64,000 bases of DNA. Source: Mesobacterium_A hydrothermale. Lineage in GTDB: Bacteria; Pseudomonadota; Alphaproteobacteria; Rhodobacterales; Rhodobacteraceae. The stretch lies in contig NZ_JAYLLH010000024.1 in assembly GCF_035818635.1 (NCBI RefSeq), forward strand, positions 1 through 64,000. Direction: 5' to 3'. Below are positions 33,404-41,782 of the stretch, in pieces. Within the stretch, counting starts at the first letter, position 1. Every line of letters begins with the position of its first letter. The notes beneath the pieces were generated by a model that was given only the letters and a program-made list of their open reading frames with translations, searched no databases and had not been told where the DNA came from. The position numbers and the translations under genes are program-made.

Positions 33404-34812
33404 TCCGTCGCCTCTGGTTTCGGCGTGATCCCGGCGTAGTGGTAAATCCTGTCGTATGTCCAATCGGGCACGTCCCAGGCGATCATCTTGCCGGGGTTCA
33501 ACAGGCCCTTCGGGTCCGCCTCGCGCTTGAAATTCAGCTGGCGCGCGTCGGTCGATTGCCGGCCGCCCTCTTCCAGCGTGTAGCGGTGCGGGTTGAAGAT
33601 CATGCAGCCCATCTCTTCGTGAAGGCGCACGATTTCCTCCAGCCGTTCGTCGCTGGTGTATTTCACGATGGGCAGGCCCGCGAACATGACCTTGCCGTTT
33701 TCGCGCATGACTTCAAGGTGTTGCAGAACCTCGGCGCCGAATTCGGCGCGCACCTTCTCGACCAGTTCGAAATGATCGGGAAAGCTGTATCGCACCTGAA
33801 GATAGGTCACCGTGGGATCGAATTTCAGCGCCCTGAGCGTGGTGTGGTTCCAGGCGAATTCATACAGCGGGCCCGCGTCGCGCGGCCAGTCGTGATCGTC
33901 CGACCGATAGAGCAGCGACATGCCGGGATAGCGGGCGGCGAAGACGGCAAAGGCGTCCATCGCCTGCGGCGCGATCATCAGCCCGACCAGCGTGTCGTCG
34001 GGCTCTACATGCGCCTTGACCCGCTGGAAATAACTATGGCCAATCGGTGCCTCGTAGACCGAGGCGAGCTTGATCAGGATGCCGTCCTGGTTGGCCAGGT
34101 CGGCGGCGAATTGCATCGCCTCGACGAAATCCTTGCCGCGCATGAACACGCCCACCCAGTCAAAGGCCGGCGCGGTGGGCAGTTCGACTTCGGTGATGAT
34201 GCCGTTGGTGCCGTAGGCGTGGCTGACGCGGGGCAGTTCGTCGCCGCGGAAGTCCAGCACGCGGGGCTCTGCCTCCATCGTGACGACGCGCAGACGGATG
34301 ATATTGCCCAGGTCGCGCAACGCGCCCCAGCGCACCGACCCGACGCCGCCAGAGCCACCGGCGATGAACCCGCCGACCGTCGCCATGGCATAGGTCGAGG
34401 GCACCATGCGCAGTTCCTGCCCCGCAGTTGCCCGGATCTCGTCATCGAGATCCTTCATGATGCAGCCGGGTTCCGCGATCACGCCCCCGGGGTAGACCGA
34501 TTTCACCTTGTTGAAATTCTTCATGTGGATGACGCAGCCGCCCGACATCGGCATGGACTGCCCGTAATTGCCGGTCCCGGCCCCGCGCACGGTGACCGGG
34601 ACGTCATGGGCATAGCAGGTTTTCAGGATCTCGATCACCTCGGCCTCGGACGCGGGGTTGACGACGAAATCGGCAATCAGGTGATCCATCCGGTCCTTCA
34701 GGATCGGCGAATACCAGAAGAAATCGCGGCTTTTCGACCGGATCGTGGCGGGGTTTTCGTCCATTTCGAGATGCGAAAGGGCGGCTTTGGCGGCGGCGAC
34801 ATTTGGGTTCAT
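33400..34812 (-). CDS. FAD-binding oxidoreductase (FAD_binding_4/PCMH type)
   Basis: A 470-residue flavoprotein with a PCMH-type FAD domain at about 35-215: TVRGAGTGNYGQSMPMSGG binds the cofactor and GGFIAGGSGGVGSVRWGALRD follows. The C-terminal domain resembles that of glycolate-oxidase subunit or alkyldihydroxyacetone-phosphate synthase relatives and ends with the LLNPGKMI motif. It probably oxidises a hydroxy- or amino-substituted substrate. Start ATG 34812 lies three bases after the amidohydrolase stop, so the two are coupled. Confidence 0.9.
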   Translation of the reverse strand: MNPNVAAAKAALSHLEMDENPATIRSKSRDFFWYSPILKDRMDHLIADFVVNPASEAEVIEILKTCYAHDVPVTVRGAGTGNYGQSMPMSGGCVIHMKNFNKVKSVYPGGVIAEPGCIMKDLDDEIRATAGQELRMVPSTYAMATVGGFIAGGSGGVGSVRWGALRDLGNIIRLRVVTMEAEPRVLDFRGDELPRVSHAYGTNGIITEVELPTAPAFDWVGVFMRGKDFVEAMQFAADLANQDGILIKLASVYEAPIGHSYFQRVKAHVEPDDTLVGLMIAPQAMDAFAVFAARYPGMSLLYRSDDHDWPRDAGPLYEFAWNHTTLRALKFDPTVTYLQVRYSFPDHFELVEKVRAEFGAEVLQHLEVMRENGKVMFAGLPIVKYTSDERLEEIVRLHEEMGCMIFNPHRYTLEEGGRQSTDARQLNFKREADPKGLLNPGKMIAWDVPDWTYDRIYHYAGITPKPEATE

Positions 34813-34815
34813 GGG

Positions 34816-36078
34816 TCAGCTCATCAAGGGGTCGAGTTCGGAAAAATCGGGCAGCGTGCGGTCGATCTGTTGACCACCCCGGATCACGATGCGATCCGAT
34901 TGCGGGCGGGCGAACAGTTCGGTCCAGCTGCGGGCGCGGCAGATCACCAGATCGGCGGGCGCACCGGGGGCCAGCGACGGCAGGTCAAAGCCGCAGGCTT
35001 TTGCCGGGTTGGTCAGGAAGGCCCGGGGCCAGTCGGTGGCGGAATGGTCCAGGTGGGCGATGCGGGTCGCTTCGCGCATCACCTCGATCATATCAAGGTC
35101 CCCGTAGGCATAGAACGGGTCGCGGGTGTTGTCGGACGCAAAGCTGACGTTGATCCCGCGCGCGCGCATCTCATGCACCAGGGTCACGCCCCGCATCCGC
35201 GGCGTGCGCCCGGCGTGGCGGTCTTGCAGGTACATGTTGCACATCGGCAGGCTGACCACGTTGATCCCGGCCCTGGCCACAAGGTCCAGCGTGCGCATCG
35301 CCTCGGCCTCGTCCTGGGCGGAGAGCGAACAGCAATGGCCCACGGTCAGCGGTGCGTCGAACCCGGTTTCCAGCACGATTTCCGCGATGGTGCGCAGCGT
35401 GTCGACGGACGGATCCAGCGTTTCGTCGACATGCATGTCGGTCTGCAACCCGTGCTGGCTCGCGATGTCGAAAAAGGTCAACAGGTGGTCCCGCAGGTTC
35501 GGCACCGGATAGGTGACCGTGCCCAGCACCCCGCCGCTTTCGGCGACGATCCGCGCGGTGTTGGGGAAAAACGTGTCCGTCCCGACATTGTCGATGGCAA
35601 CCAGGCAGGACCCCTGCAAGGCAATCCGCCCGGCCCACTCTGCCCGCAATTCGCGGAACACCGGAAAGCTGATCGCATCCTGCGGCGGCAGGCTGTCAAG
35701 ATGGGTGCGGATCGCACTGGTGCCATGGGCATAGGCGGTGCGCAGCGCGAAATCCATCCGCGCGCGCACGTCTTCGGCCGACCAGTTGGCCATGCGGTCG
35801 GCGCCGACGGTGGCCAGCGCCCCGGGGAAGGTGCCATCGGGGTTGGGCGCCCGCGCCCAGATGTGGCCCTTATCCAGATGGGTGTGCATGTCGGTGAAGG
35901 TGGGCAGGATAATCGCCCCGCCCATGTCCACCACCCTGCCTTCGGGCCCGTCGGTGATCAGCCCGCCGTCCAGCGTCAGGTCCACTGCGATCAGATCGCC
36001 GTCCTGCACCAACAGGCAGGCGGGCGTTTTCAGGTTGCGAAGGGTTACGCGGCCGCTGGGCAGAGCGCGAAAATCCAT
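34816..36078 (-). CDS. CodA-like amidohydrolase (cytosine deaminase family)
   Basis: A 420-residue metal-dependent hydrolase of the amidohydrolase superfamily. Motifs in order match cytosine deaminase: HTHLDKGH, HVDETLD, GHCCSLS and SDNTRDPFYAYGDLDM. CodA relatives deaminate cytosine, isocytosine, creatinine or other N-heterocycles. The start at MDFRALPSGRV is preferred as the frame upstream is open but lies within the permease gene, and the ATG shares one base with the permease stop (TGATG). Its place next to a dedicated ABC importer suggests it performs an early step on the imported compound. Confidence 0.9.
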   Translation of the reverse strand: MDFRALPSGRVTLRNLKTPACLLVQDGDLIAVDLTLDGGLITDGPEGRVVDMGGAIILPTFTDMHTHLDKGHIWARAPNPDGTFPGALATVGADRMANWSAEDVRARMDFALRTAYAHGTSAIRTHLDSLPPQDAISFPVFRELRAEWAGRIALQGSCLVAIDNVGTDTFFPNTARIVAESGGVLGTVTYPVPNLRDHLLTFFDIASQHGLQTDMHVDETLDPSVDTLRTIAEIVLETGFDAPLTVGHCCSLSAQDEAEAMRTLDLVARAGINVVSLPMCNMYLQDRHAGRTPRMRGVTLVHEMRARGINVSFASDNTRDPFYAYGDLDMIEVMREATRIAHLDHSATDWPRAFLTNPAKACGFDLPSLAPGAPADLVICRARSWTELFARPQSDRIVIRGGQQIDRTLPDFSELDPLMS

Positions 36079-36944
36079 CAAACCTCCCGTTTCAATGCGC
36101 TTTCGTGCCACTTGCGCAGCAGCAGGTGGCTGAGGATGGACAGGCTCATGAAGATGACCACCCCGGCCCCCGCGATCAGCAGCAGCGCCGCGAACATGCG
36201 CGGGATGTTCAGCCGGTAACCGGCTTCCAGAATGGTGAAGGCAAGCCCCGAGCCGACACCACCTGTGCCTGCAACGTATTCCGCCACGACCGACCCGATC
36301 AGGGCAAGCCCGCCGGCAATGCGCAGCCCGCCCAGGAAATACGGCAAGGCCGACGGCAGTTGCAGGAACCGCAGCCGCTGCCAGCGCGTCGCGCCGTAGA
36401 TCTTGAACAGGTCGCGCAGGTTGTGATCGGCCGAATTCAGCCCCAGCGTGGTGTTCGACAGGATCGGGAAGAACGCCACGATCCAGGCGCAGATCAGCAG
36501 ACCGGCGGTCTTGCTGTCGACATAGATGAAGATCAACGGCGCGATCGACACGATGGGCGTCACCTGCAGGATCACCGCGTAGGGGTAGAACGACATCTCG
36601 ATGAATTTCGACTGGGTGAACAGCACCGCCAGCCCCACCCCGCCCAGCACCGCGACGCCAAGCGCCAGGACGGTGGTCTGCAGCGTGATCAGCAGGGCGT
36701 TGAACAGCAGCACCCAGTCCTTGATCAGGGTCTGCGCCACCAGGCCGGGGCGCGGCAACAGGTAATGCGGGATGTTGTTGACCACGCAGATCCGGTCCCA
36801 GGCATAGATCGTCAGCGCCACCACGATCAGCGGCAGCAGCCAGCGCCCGATCCGTTCGTTGCGGCGCGCCCGTGCGCGGGCGGCCTCTTCCTCGTCCATC
36901 ACCAGGTCTTCGGCGGTGACCTGCGCCTCGGTGTCGGTGCTCAT
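36078..36944 (-). CDS. ABC transporter permease (nitrate/taurine/pyrimidine type)
   Basis: A 288-residue inner-membrane permease of the BPD_transp_1 class with about six helices. The EAA loop region that contacts the ATPase is in the LRDLFKIYGATRWQRLRFLQLPSALPY segment. The N-terminus is a charged cytosolic tail of about 50 residues rich in Glu and Arg. The start MSTDTEAQ overlaps the ATPase stop by ATGA. It works with the flanking ATPase and substrate-binding protein as a complete importer of the NMT1/THI5 group. Confidence 0.92.
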   Translation of the reverse strand: MSTDTEAQVTAEDLVMDEEEAARARARRNERIGRWLLPLIVVALTIYAWDRICVVNNIPHYLLPRPGLVAQTLIKDWVLLFNALLITLQTTVLALGVAVLGGVGLAVLFTQSKFIEMSFYPYAVILQVTPIVSIAPLIFIYVDSKTAGLLICAWIVAFFPILSNTTLGLNSADHNLRDLFKIYGATRWQRLRFLQLPSALPYFLGGLRIAGGLALIGSVVAEYVAGTGGVGSGLAFTILEAGYRLNIPRMFAALLLIAGAGVVIFMSLSILSHLLLRKWHESALKREV

Positions 36945-37747
36945 GCGTGTTCTCCCATCGCGGCATGCAGGGCTTCGGTCGCCTGGCTGCAATACCGCGC
37001 ATATTCGGGGGTGGTGCGGAAATCGTCGGTCCGGGGATAGGCCGCATCCACCGTCAGTTCACGGATCACGCGGCCCGGACGCGCGGCCATGACGACGATG
37101 CGGTTTGACAGGAACACGCTTTCGAACACCGAATGGGTGACGAAAACGATGGTCGCGCCGGTCTTGGCCCGCAGCTGCAGCAGGTCGTCGTTCAGCTTGT
37201 GCCGGGTGATTTCATCCAGCGCGGCAAAGGGTTCGTCCATCAGGATCAGGCGCGGATGGGTGGCGATGGCGCGGGCGATCGACACCCGCATCTTCATCCC
37301 GCCCGACAATTCGCGCGGATAGGCGTTCAGGAAATTCTCCAGCCCCACCAGCGACAGCGCCTCGCGGATGTCGTCCTTGACCGCGTTATAGCTTTTCCCG
37401 CGCAGGCGCAGCGGCAGCCAGACGTTCTGCGCCACCGTGGCCCAGGGCATCAGCGTGGGTTCCTGGAACACCACGCCCAGGTCGCCCGCCCCCTGCCCGC
37501 CATGCCAGGCGATCCGGCCCGAGGTGGCGTGGCTGAGCCCGGCAATCAGGCGCAGCGCGGTGGACTTGCCACAGCCCGACGGGCCCAGCAACGACACGAA
37601 ATCGCCGCGCCGGATGTCCAGCGACATGCCTTTCAGCGCCATCAGGTTGCCATTGAAGACCTTGGTCACGTTCTGCAGCGACAGAACCGTGTCCGAACCG
37701 GTCTGCGCGGCGGAAGGATCCGCCGCGCCCGTTTCTTGCGTCGTCAC
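36941..37747 (-). CDS. ABC transporter ATP-binding protein (NMT1-group importer)
   Basis: A 268-residue ATPase: Walker A GPSGCGKST near residue 56, Q-loop FQEPTLMPW, signature LSGGMKMR and Walker B LILMDEPFAALDE. The translation start appears to be GTG at 37747 after the substrate-binding gene, 5 bases away. Belongs to the SsuB/TauB/ThiZ group that serves importers of sulfonates, thiamin precursors or pyrimidines. It pairs with the adjacent permease. Confidence 0.93.
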   Translation of the reverse strand: MTTQETGAADPSAAQTGSDTVLSLQNVTKVFNGNLMALKGMSLDIRRGDFVSLLGPSGCGKSTALRLIAGLSHATSGRIAWHGGQGAGDLGVVFQEPTLMPWATVAQNVWLPLRLRGKSYNAVKDDIREALSLVGLENFLNAYPRELSGGMKMRVSIARAIATHPRLILMDEPFAALDEITRHKLNDDLLQLRAKTGATIVFVTHSVFESVFLSNRIVVMAARPGRVIRELTVDAAYPRTDDFRTTPEYARYCSQATEALHAAMGEHA

Positions 37748-37752
37748 AAGGG

Positions 37753-38754
37753 TTACTCGCCCAGCAGCTTCTTCTTGACCGGGATCGCCGCGCCGGTGTT
37801 GGCGTAATCCAGCGAATAGACCTTGGACAGGTCCAGCCCCGCGGCCACGACACCGGCGGCGACCATCTTGTCATAGAAGCTGGTGATCGTTGCCTCGGTC
37901 ATGGCGCCGATGCCGTATTCCAGCGCGTCGCCGCTGTCGACGATGCCATAGTCGCGCATCATCACGATGGAATAGTCGATCTGCTCCTGGCTCATTTCCG
38001 GGTTCTGTTCGCGGATCAGCGCGTTGCCCAGGGTCGGATCGCCGTAAAGGTAGTTCGCCCAACCGATGGCAGAGCCTTCGACAAAGCACTTCACCACCTC
38101 GGGCTTGGTGTCCAGCGTGTCCTGCATGACCTCGACCAGCGTGGCATAGGTGTTGAAGCCCTCGTCCGCGATCACCCAGATATCGGGTTTGAAGCCGCCT
38201 TCCCGCTCGATCGCGAAGGGTTCCGAGGTGATATAGCCCTGCTGGCCCGAATCCGGGTCGGCGATGAACGGGCCGGGGTTGAAGGTATAGGGCACGCGCG
38301 CTTCGGGTTTGAAGCCGAATTCGGTGATCATCCACTGGTAGTAGGATTGATAGCCATTATCGCCGATGAACAGCTTCGGCAGCGTTGTCAGTTCTTCGAA
38401 GCTGGCCACCTTGCCGGGATGGGTCAGAATGACCTGCGGTTCCTTCTGGAAATGCGCCGCCACGACCTTCAACGGGATGCCCTGTTCGACCGCGTTGAAC
38501 GGCAACAGCAGATTGCCCGACATGTTGAAATCAAGCTTGCCGGCCATCAGCAGGGCGCGGTTGTTCACTTGCGGGCCGCCGGGAACGATGGTCACCTTCA
38601 GGCCACAGGCCTCGTATGTGCCGTCGGCGGCGGCCTGATAATAGCCGCCATGTTCGGCTTCGGGCACCCAGTTGGTACCAAAGCTCACCTCTTCCAGCGC
38701 AAGCGCGGGAGAGGCGGCAAGAAAGACAGATGCAGTCAGTACGGCGCGGTTCAT
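37753..38754 (-). CDS. ABC transporter substrate-binding protein (NMT1/THI5-like)
   Basis: A 333-residue periplasmic protein with a signal peptide (about 1-20, AVLTASVFLAASPALA). The mature start EEVSFGTNWVPEAEHGGYYQA has the pattern of the NMT1/THI5-like group, which includes binders of hydroxymethylpyrimidine, riboflavin and other heterocycles. CGLKVTIVPGGPQVNN continues the pattern. ATG 38754 follows a GGGGAG site. It is first in the nine-gene operon, with a perfect 15-base palindrome 17 bases upstream of the start. The ligand cannot be read from sequence, but nitrogen heterocycles fit the downstream enzymes. Confidence 0.9.
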   Translation of the reverse strand: MNRAVLTASVFLAASPALALEEVSFGTNWVPEAEHGGYYQAAADGTYEACGLKVTIVPGGPQVNNRALLMAGKLDFNMSGNLLLPFNAVEQGIPLKVVAAHFQKEPQVILTHPGKVASFEELTTLPKLFIGDNGYQSYYQWMITEFGFKPEARVPYTFNPGPFIADPDSGQQGYITSEPFAIEREGGFKPDIWVIADEGFNTYATLVEVMQDTLDTKPEVVKCFVEGSAIGWANYLYGDPTLGNALIREQNPEMSQEQIDYSIVMMRDYGIVDSGDALEYGIGAMTEATITSFYDKMVAAGVVAAGLDLSKVYSLDYANTGAAIPVKKKLLGE

Positions 38755-38770
38755 GAATGGGCTCCCCATG

Positions 38771-38785
38771 GGTCATCAGATGACC
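38771..38785 (-). promoter_or_regulatory. Palindrome GGTCATC-A-GATGACC before the nine-gene operon
   Basis: A perfect 15-base dyad at 17-31 bases upstream of the first start codon. The size and TGGT...ACCA-like ends are reminiscent of GntR/FadR-type operators. No regulator gene for the operon is adjacent. Confidence 0.5.
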
Positions 38786-39002
38786 AAACGGTAAAAACCC
38801 AAACTGAACCTGCGCGCGATTCGACGCTGCGGCGGGTCTGGCAAAGGCTGAATGCCCGTTTTTTCGCCATTAATTCCGGCATTCGCCCAATCCTGCGCCA
38901 ACAAAATCGTGCGCCCGGGAAAGCCCTTGGCCCGATGCCCGGGCGCGGCCAAGATCGTGCAAAGCCCGTTTGCCAGCCACCAAACCCCGGAAAGTCAAAC
39001 AA

Positions 39003-39392
39003 ATGCGCAGCCTCACGCCCGCCTCGATCCGCCCGCCTTTCGCCCGTTATGCACACGGGATCGAAGCGCCCGCCGGGGCGCGGCTGGTGGTGACCTCGGG
39101 GCAGTTGGGGATCACGCCCGACGATCAAATCCCAGACGACCCGCAAGACCAGGCGGCAATCTGCTTTGGCAATATCACCGCCATCCTGGCAGAGGCCGGG
39201 ATGGGCCCCGCCGACGTGATCCGCATCAACGCCTTCGTCACCGACCGGGCGCATATGGCAGGTTACATGGCCGCCCGCGATGCCTGGCTGGCCGATGTGG
39301 CGCAGCCGCCCGCCTCGACGCTGGTGATCGTGTCGGGGTTCACCCGGCCCGAATTCAAAGTCGAGGTCGAAGTGACCGCCGCCGCGGTCTGA
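39003..39392 (+). CDS. RidA-family protein
   Basis: A 129-residue RidA/YjgF/UK114-like protein that begins MRSLTPASIRPPFARYAHG and carries GQLGITPDDQI, FVTDRAHMAGYM and FKVEVEVTAAA, all typical. RidA hydrolyses reactive enamine/imine intermediates, and the RutC branch acts in pyrimidine degradation. It lies divergent from the nine-gene operon over a 248-base region, which is consistent with a deaminase-linked detoxifying task. The stop is 6 bases before the next gene start, so the two are one transcript. Confidence 0.87.
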   Translation: MRSLTPASIRPPFARYAHGIEAPAGARLVVTSGQLGITPDDQIPDDPQDQAAICFGNITAILAEAGMGPADVIRINAFVTDRAHMAGYMAARDAWLADVAQPPASTLVIVSGFTRPEFKVEVEVTAAAV

Positions 39393-39398
39393 CCAGCG

Positions 39399-41246
39399 AT
39401 GCCGGACCGTGACCTGACCCGCGTCATCGCCCTGACCCCCGATGGCCCCGGCGCGCGGATCCGGCGGATCGCCGCCAATCCGGACGGGTCTGCCCGGAAC
39501 TTGTACGGTCTGGACGGGGATTTCACCGCCGGGCCAGTGACACGGGTCTTTGCCACCACACCCGACGATATCCCGCCGGCCCGCCCCCCTGCCCGGCGTC
39601 TGCGCGTTTTCCATGTCAACGACATGCACACTCATATCTGCGATCTGGCGGGCGACGCGCCCCCGGTGCAGCGGCTGGCGCAGATGGTCGAACGTGTCAA
39701 CGCCGCCCGCAGCGCGGCCGCCCCGGACGAAGCCGTGCTGTTCCTGTCGGCGGGCGACGATCACACCGGCACCGTACTGGACGAACTGGTCGGCTGGACC
39801 GCAAGCGACTTCACGCTCGACCCCGGCTATCGCGCGCTGTCGGCCGCCGGGCTGGACGTGGCGGCCATCGGCAACCACGAATTCGACCGCGGGGCTGCGC
39901 AACTGACGCTGGGGCTGCGCGACGCGGCCTTTCCGCTGCTCAGCGCCAATGTGCATTCCTCGGCGCACCTGATCCCCGGCCAGCACTATTTCCCGGCCCT
40001 GATCGCAGAGGTGAACGGGCTGCGCGTCGGCATCATCGGGCTGACCACGCGGGTGGAAACCCGGGTCGGCCAGGCATCGGACCCGACGTTGCAGGTGGCC
40101 AGCCCGGTTGCCGCGCTGACCAACATCCTGCCGCTGGTCGACCAACTGGCGGATGTGGTGATCGTCCTGTCGCATTGCGGCTATGGCGATGGCAGCCACC
40201 TGTCGGGCAAGGCCGCCGTCGCCCGCGATATCGGAGAGGCCGATTTTGCCCTGGCCGAAACGGCGGGCCGGCTGGCCAGCAAACCCACCGTCATCATCGG
40301 CGCCCACACCCATACCCGGCTGAACGAACACGGGCTGGACCCGCAGAACATCCGCCACGGCATCCCGATCACGCAGGCCGAGGCCAACGGCAAGTTCCTG
40401 GGCGAGATCGGCATCGACACGGCGACCGGCCGCATCACCGCGCGCCTGCACGCCATCCCGGACGATCCGACGCTGGGCGACAAGACCTTTGCAGACACCC
40501 ACATCGCCCCGATCATCGCCCAGGTGACCCGCCGGATGCAGGACGTGATCGGCACCGCGGTCGGACAGGACCTGACATGGCAGGCCAACCGCCGCGACCG
40601 CTATTGCCGGGAATGCGCGCTGGCCAATTTCATGAACGACGCGCTGGTGTCCGAACTTGCCGCCTGCGACGAGAACAGGGCCGAGCTTGCCTTTCTGAAC
40701 GGTGGCAGCATCCTGTCGGGTCTATCGCCCGGCCCGGTCAGTTTTGGCCAGTGGTTCGACGTGATGCCCTATTCCGACGAGGTCTTCATCGTCGAGGCCA
40801 GCGGCGCAGACCTGTACGCAATCCTGCAATCGAACGCGCGACGCCTGCTGCGCGCCGAGGAAATCGGCCAGACCGACCTTGGCGGTTTTGTCGCGCGCGG
40901 GTTCCTGCACACGTCAGGCGCGCTGCGCTATCGCATCGCCCCGGGGGCTACGGCGGCAGAGGCGCGGGCGACCGATATCACCTTGTTCGGCCAACCGATC
41001 GCGGTGCAGCTGGACCGGCGGCTCCCCATCGCCATGACGACCTATCTTGCGCTGGGCAGTTTCGGCGAACGCTGGACCGGCGATCCCCTGTCGGGCGGCA
41101 TTCCCGGCGATCTTCCCGGATACGACCTGCGGAAACTGCCGCGACGGAACACCGGGCTGATTTATCGCAACCTGCTGGTGGACCACATCCGCAGACATGG
41201 CCGGATCGCCGCGCGATGCGACGGCAGGCTGACACTCGACGGCTAG
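39399..41246 (+). CDS. 5'-nucleotidase/2',3'-cyclic phosphodiesterase-like protein
   Basis: A 615-residue member of the UshA/CpdB-like metallophosphoesterase family. The metal site FHVNDMHTHI begins at about residue 70, GNHEFDRG is at 158-165, and later SHCGYGDG and IGAHTHTRL follow. The C-terminal 5'-nucleotidase domain has NGGSILSGL and VMPYSDEVFIVE. Classic members are exported, but here there is no signal peptide and a 65-residue N-terminal extension instead, so this one may be cytosolic or exported by other means. Located 6 bases after ridA, it may dephosphorylate nucleotides feeding the catabolic operon. Confidence 0.85.
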   Translation: MPDRDLTRVIALTPDGPGARIRRIAANPDGSARNLYGLDGDFTAGPVTRVFATTPDDIPPARPPARRLRVFHVNDMHTHICDLAGDAPPVQRLAQMVERVNAARSAAAPDEAVLFLSAGDDHTGTVLDELVGWTASDFTLDPGYRALSAAGLDVAAIGNHEFDRGAAQLTLGLRDAAFPLLSANVHSSAHLIPGQHYFPALIAEVNGLRVGIIGLTTRVETRVGQASDPTLQVASPVAALTNILPLVDQLADVVIVLSHCGYGDGSHLSGKAAVARDIGEADFALAETAGRLASKPTVIIGAHTHTRLNEHGLDPQNIRHGIPITQAEANGKFLGEIGIDTATGRITARLHAIPDDPTLGDKTFADTHIAPIIAQVTRRMQDVIGTAVGQDLTWQANRRDRYCRECALANFMNDALVSELAACDENRAELAFLNGGSILSGLSPGPVSFGQWFDVMPYSDEVFIVEASGADLYAILQSNARRLLRAEEIGQTDLGGFVARGFLHTSGALRYRIAPGATAAEARATDITLFGQPIAVQLDRRLPIAMTTYLALGSFGERWTGDPLSGGIPGDLPGYDLRKLPRRNTGLIYRNLLVDHIRRHGRIAARCDGRLTLDG

Positions 41247-41247
41247 G

Positions 41248-41541
41248 TCAGGCCGGATCGGGCAAAGTCAGCGCTTCCCAGCCCTCGCCCATGGCGACAA
41301 CGCAGGACCGACCGTTGGCATAGCTTTGCACCATCGTCCAGTCGCCGGTGCGCGGCACGATCCAGACCTCCAACACCGAATCCGGCCCGCGCATGCCGCG
41401 CCCCTGCAATTCCGCCCCCATGCGCATCTGCAACTGGCTTTTGATCCGGTCATGTGCATCGCAATAGACGTCCGAGATGTCCGCGACGGCGGGACCTGTG
41501 GCCAAAGCAGCGGAAAAACAGAGGGCAGGAAACGCTTTCAT
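41248..41541 (-). CDS. Small exported protein, function unknown
   Basis: A 97-residue protein with a signal peptide of about 20 residues (MKAFPALCFSAALATGPAVA), then a short mature domain with two cysteines and a VWIVPRTGDWTMVQSYANGRSC segment. No family recognised. It is convergent with the nucleotidase gene and divergent from phnC, and the region between it and phnC carries Pho-box repeats, so it may be phosphate-regulated. Confidence 0.65.
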   Translation of the reverse strand: MKAFPALCFSAALATGPAVADISDVYCDAHDRIKSQLQMRMGAELQGRGMRGPDSVLEVWIVPRTGDWTMVQSYANGRSCVVAMGEGWEALTLPDPA

Positions 41542-41678
41542 GGGGTCAGAGTAGCGCAGATTCGCCCGCCTGTAACACTTTTATGACATTTCGGATAAAA
41601 ATGTCCCGCCACTGCCGACGCTTGCGGGCGTGCGTCCGAACCTGTCACCCAGCACAACCAACGGGCACGCGCCGAACA

Positions 41679-41740
41679 CTGTCACAGAACCTTTGCGAAG
41701 CTGTCACCAAACAGACTCGCAACCGTCACGAAACTGATGC
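41679..41740 (+). promoter_or_regulatory. Array of Pho-box half-sites upstream of phnC
   Basis: Six 7-base units spaced by exactly four bases: CTGTCAC, CCTTTGC, CTGTCAC, CAGACTC, CCGTCAC and CTGATGC. The 11-base period is that of PhoB boxes (consensus CTGTCAT with 4-base gaps). The best units are at 41679, 41701 and 41723. A further CTGTCAC is at 41642. It ends 42 bases before phnC and supports control by phosphate limitation. Confidence 0.85.
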
Positions 41741-41782
41741 TCCCGGCCAATAGCACCGCCGCAGAAATCCTGGGGGTGACTG

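Noticed and set aside
33439..36219. 926-codon plus-strand frame opposite the FAD oxidase and amidohydrolase genes
   Set aside because: Shadow of two well-supported genes; no ribosome-binding site or recognisable domain.
41570..41587. CTGTAAC-ACTT-TTATGAC as a further Pho box for the small exported protein gene
   Set aside because: Only the first half fits the consensus, and spacing to a better second half is wrong.
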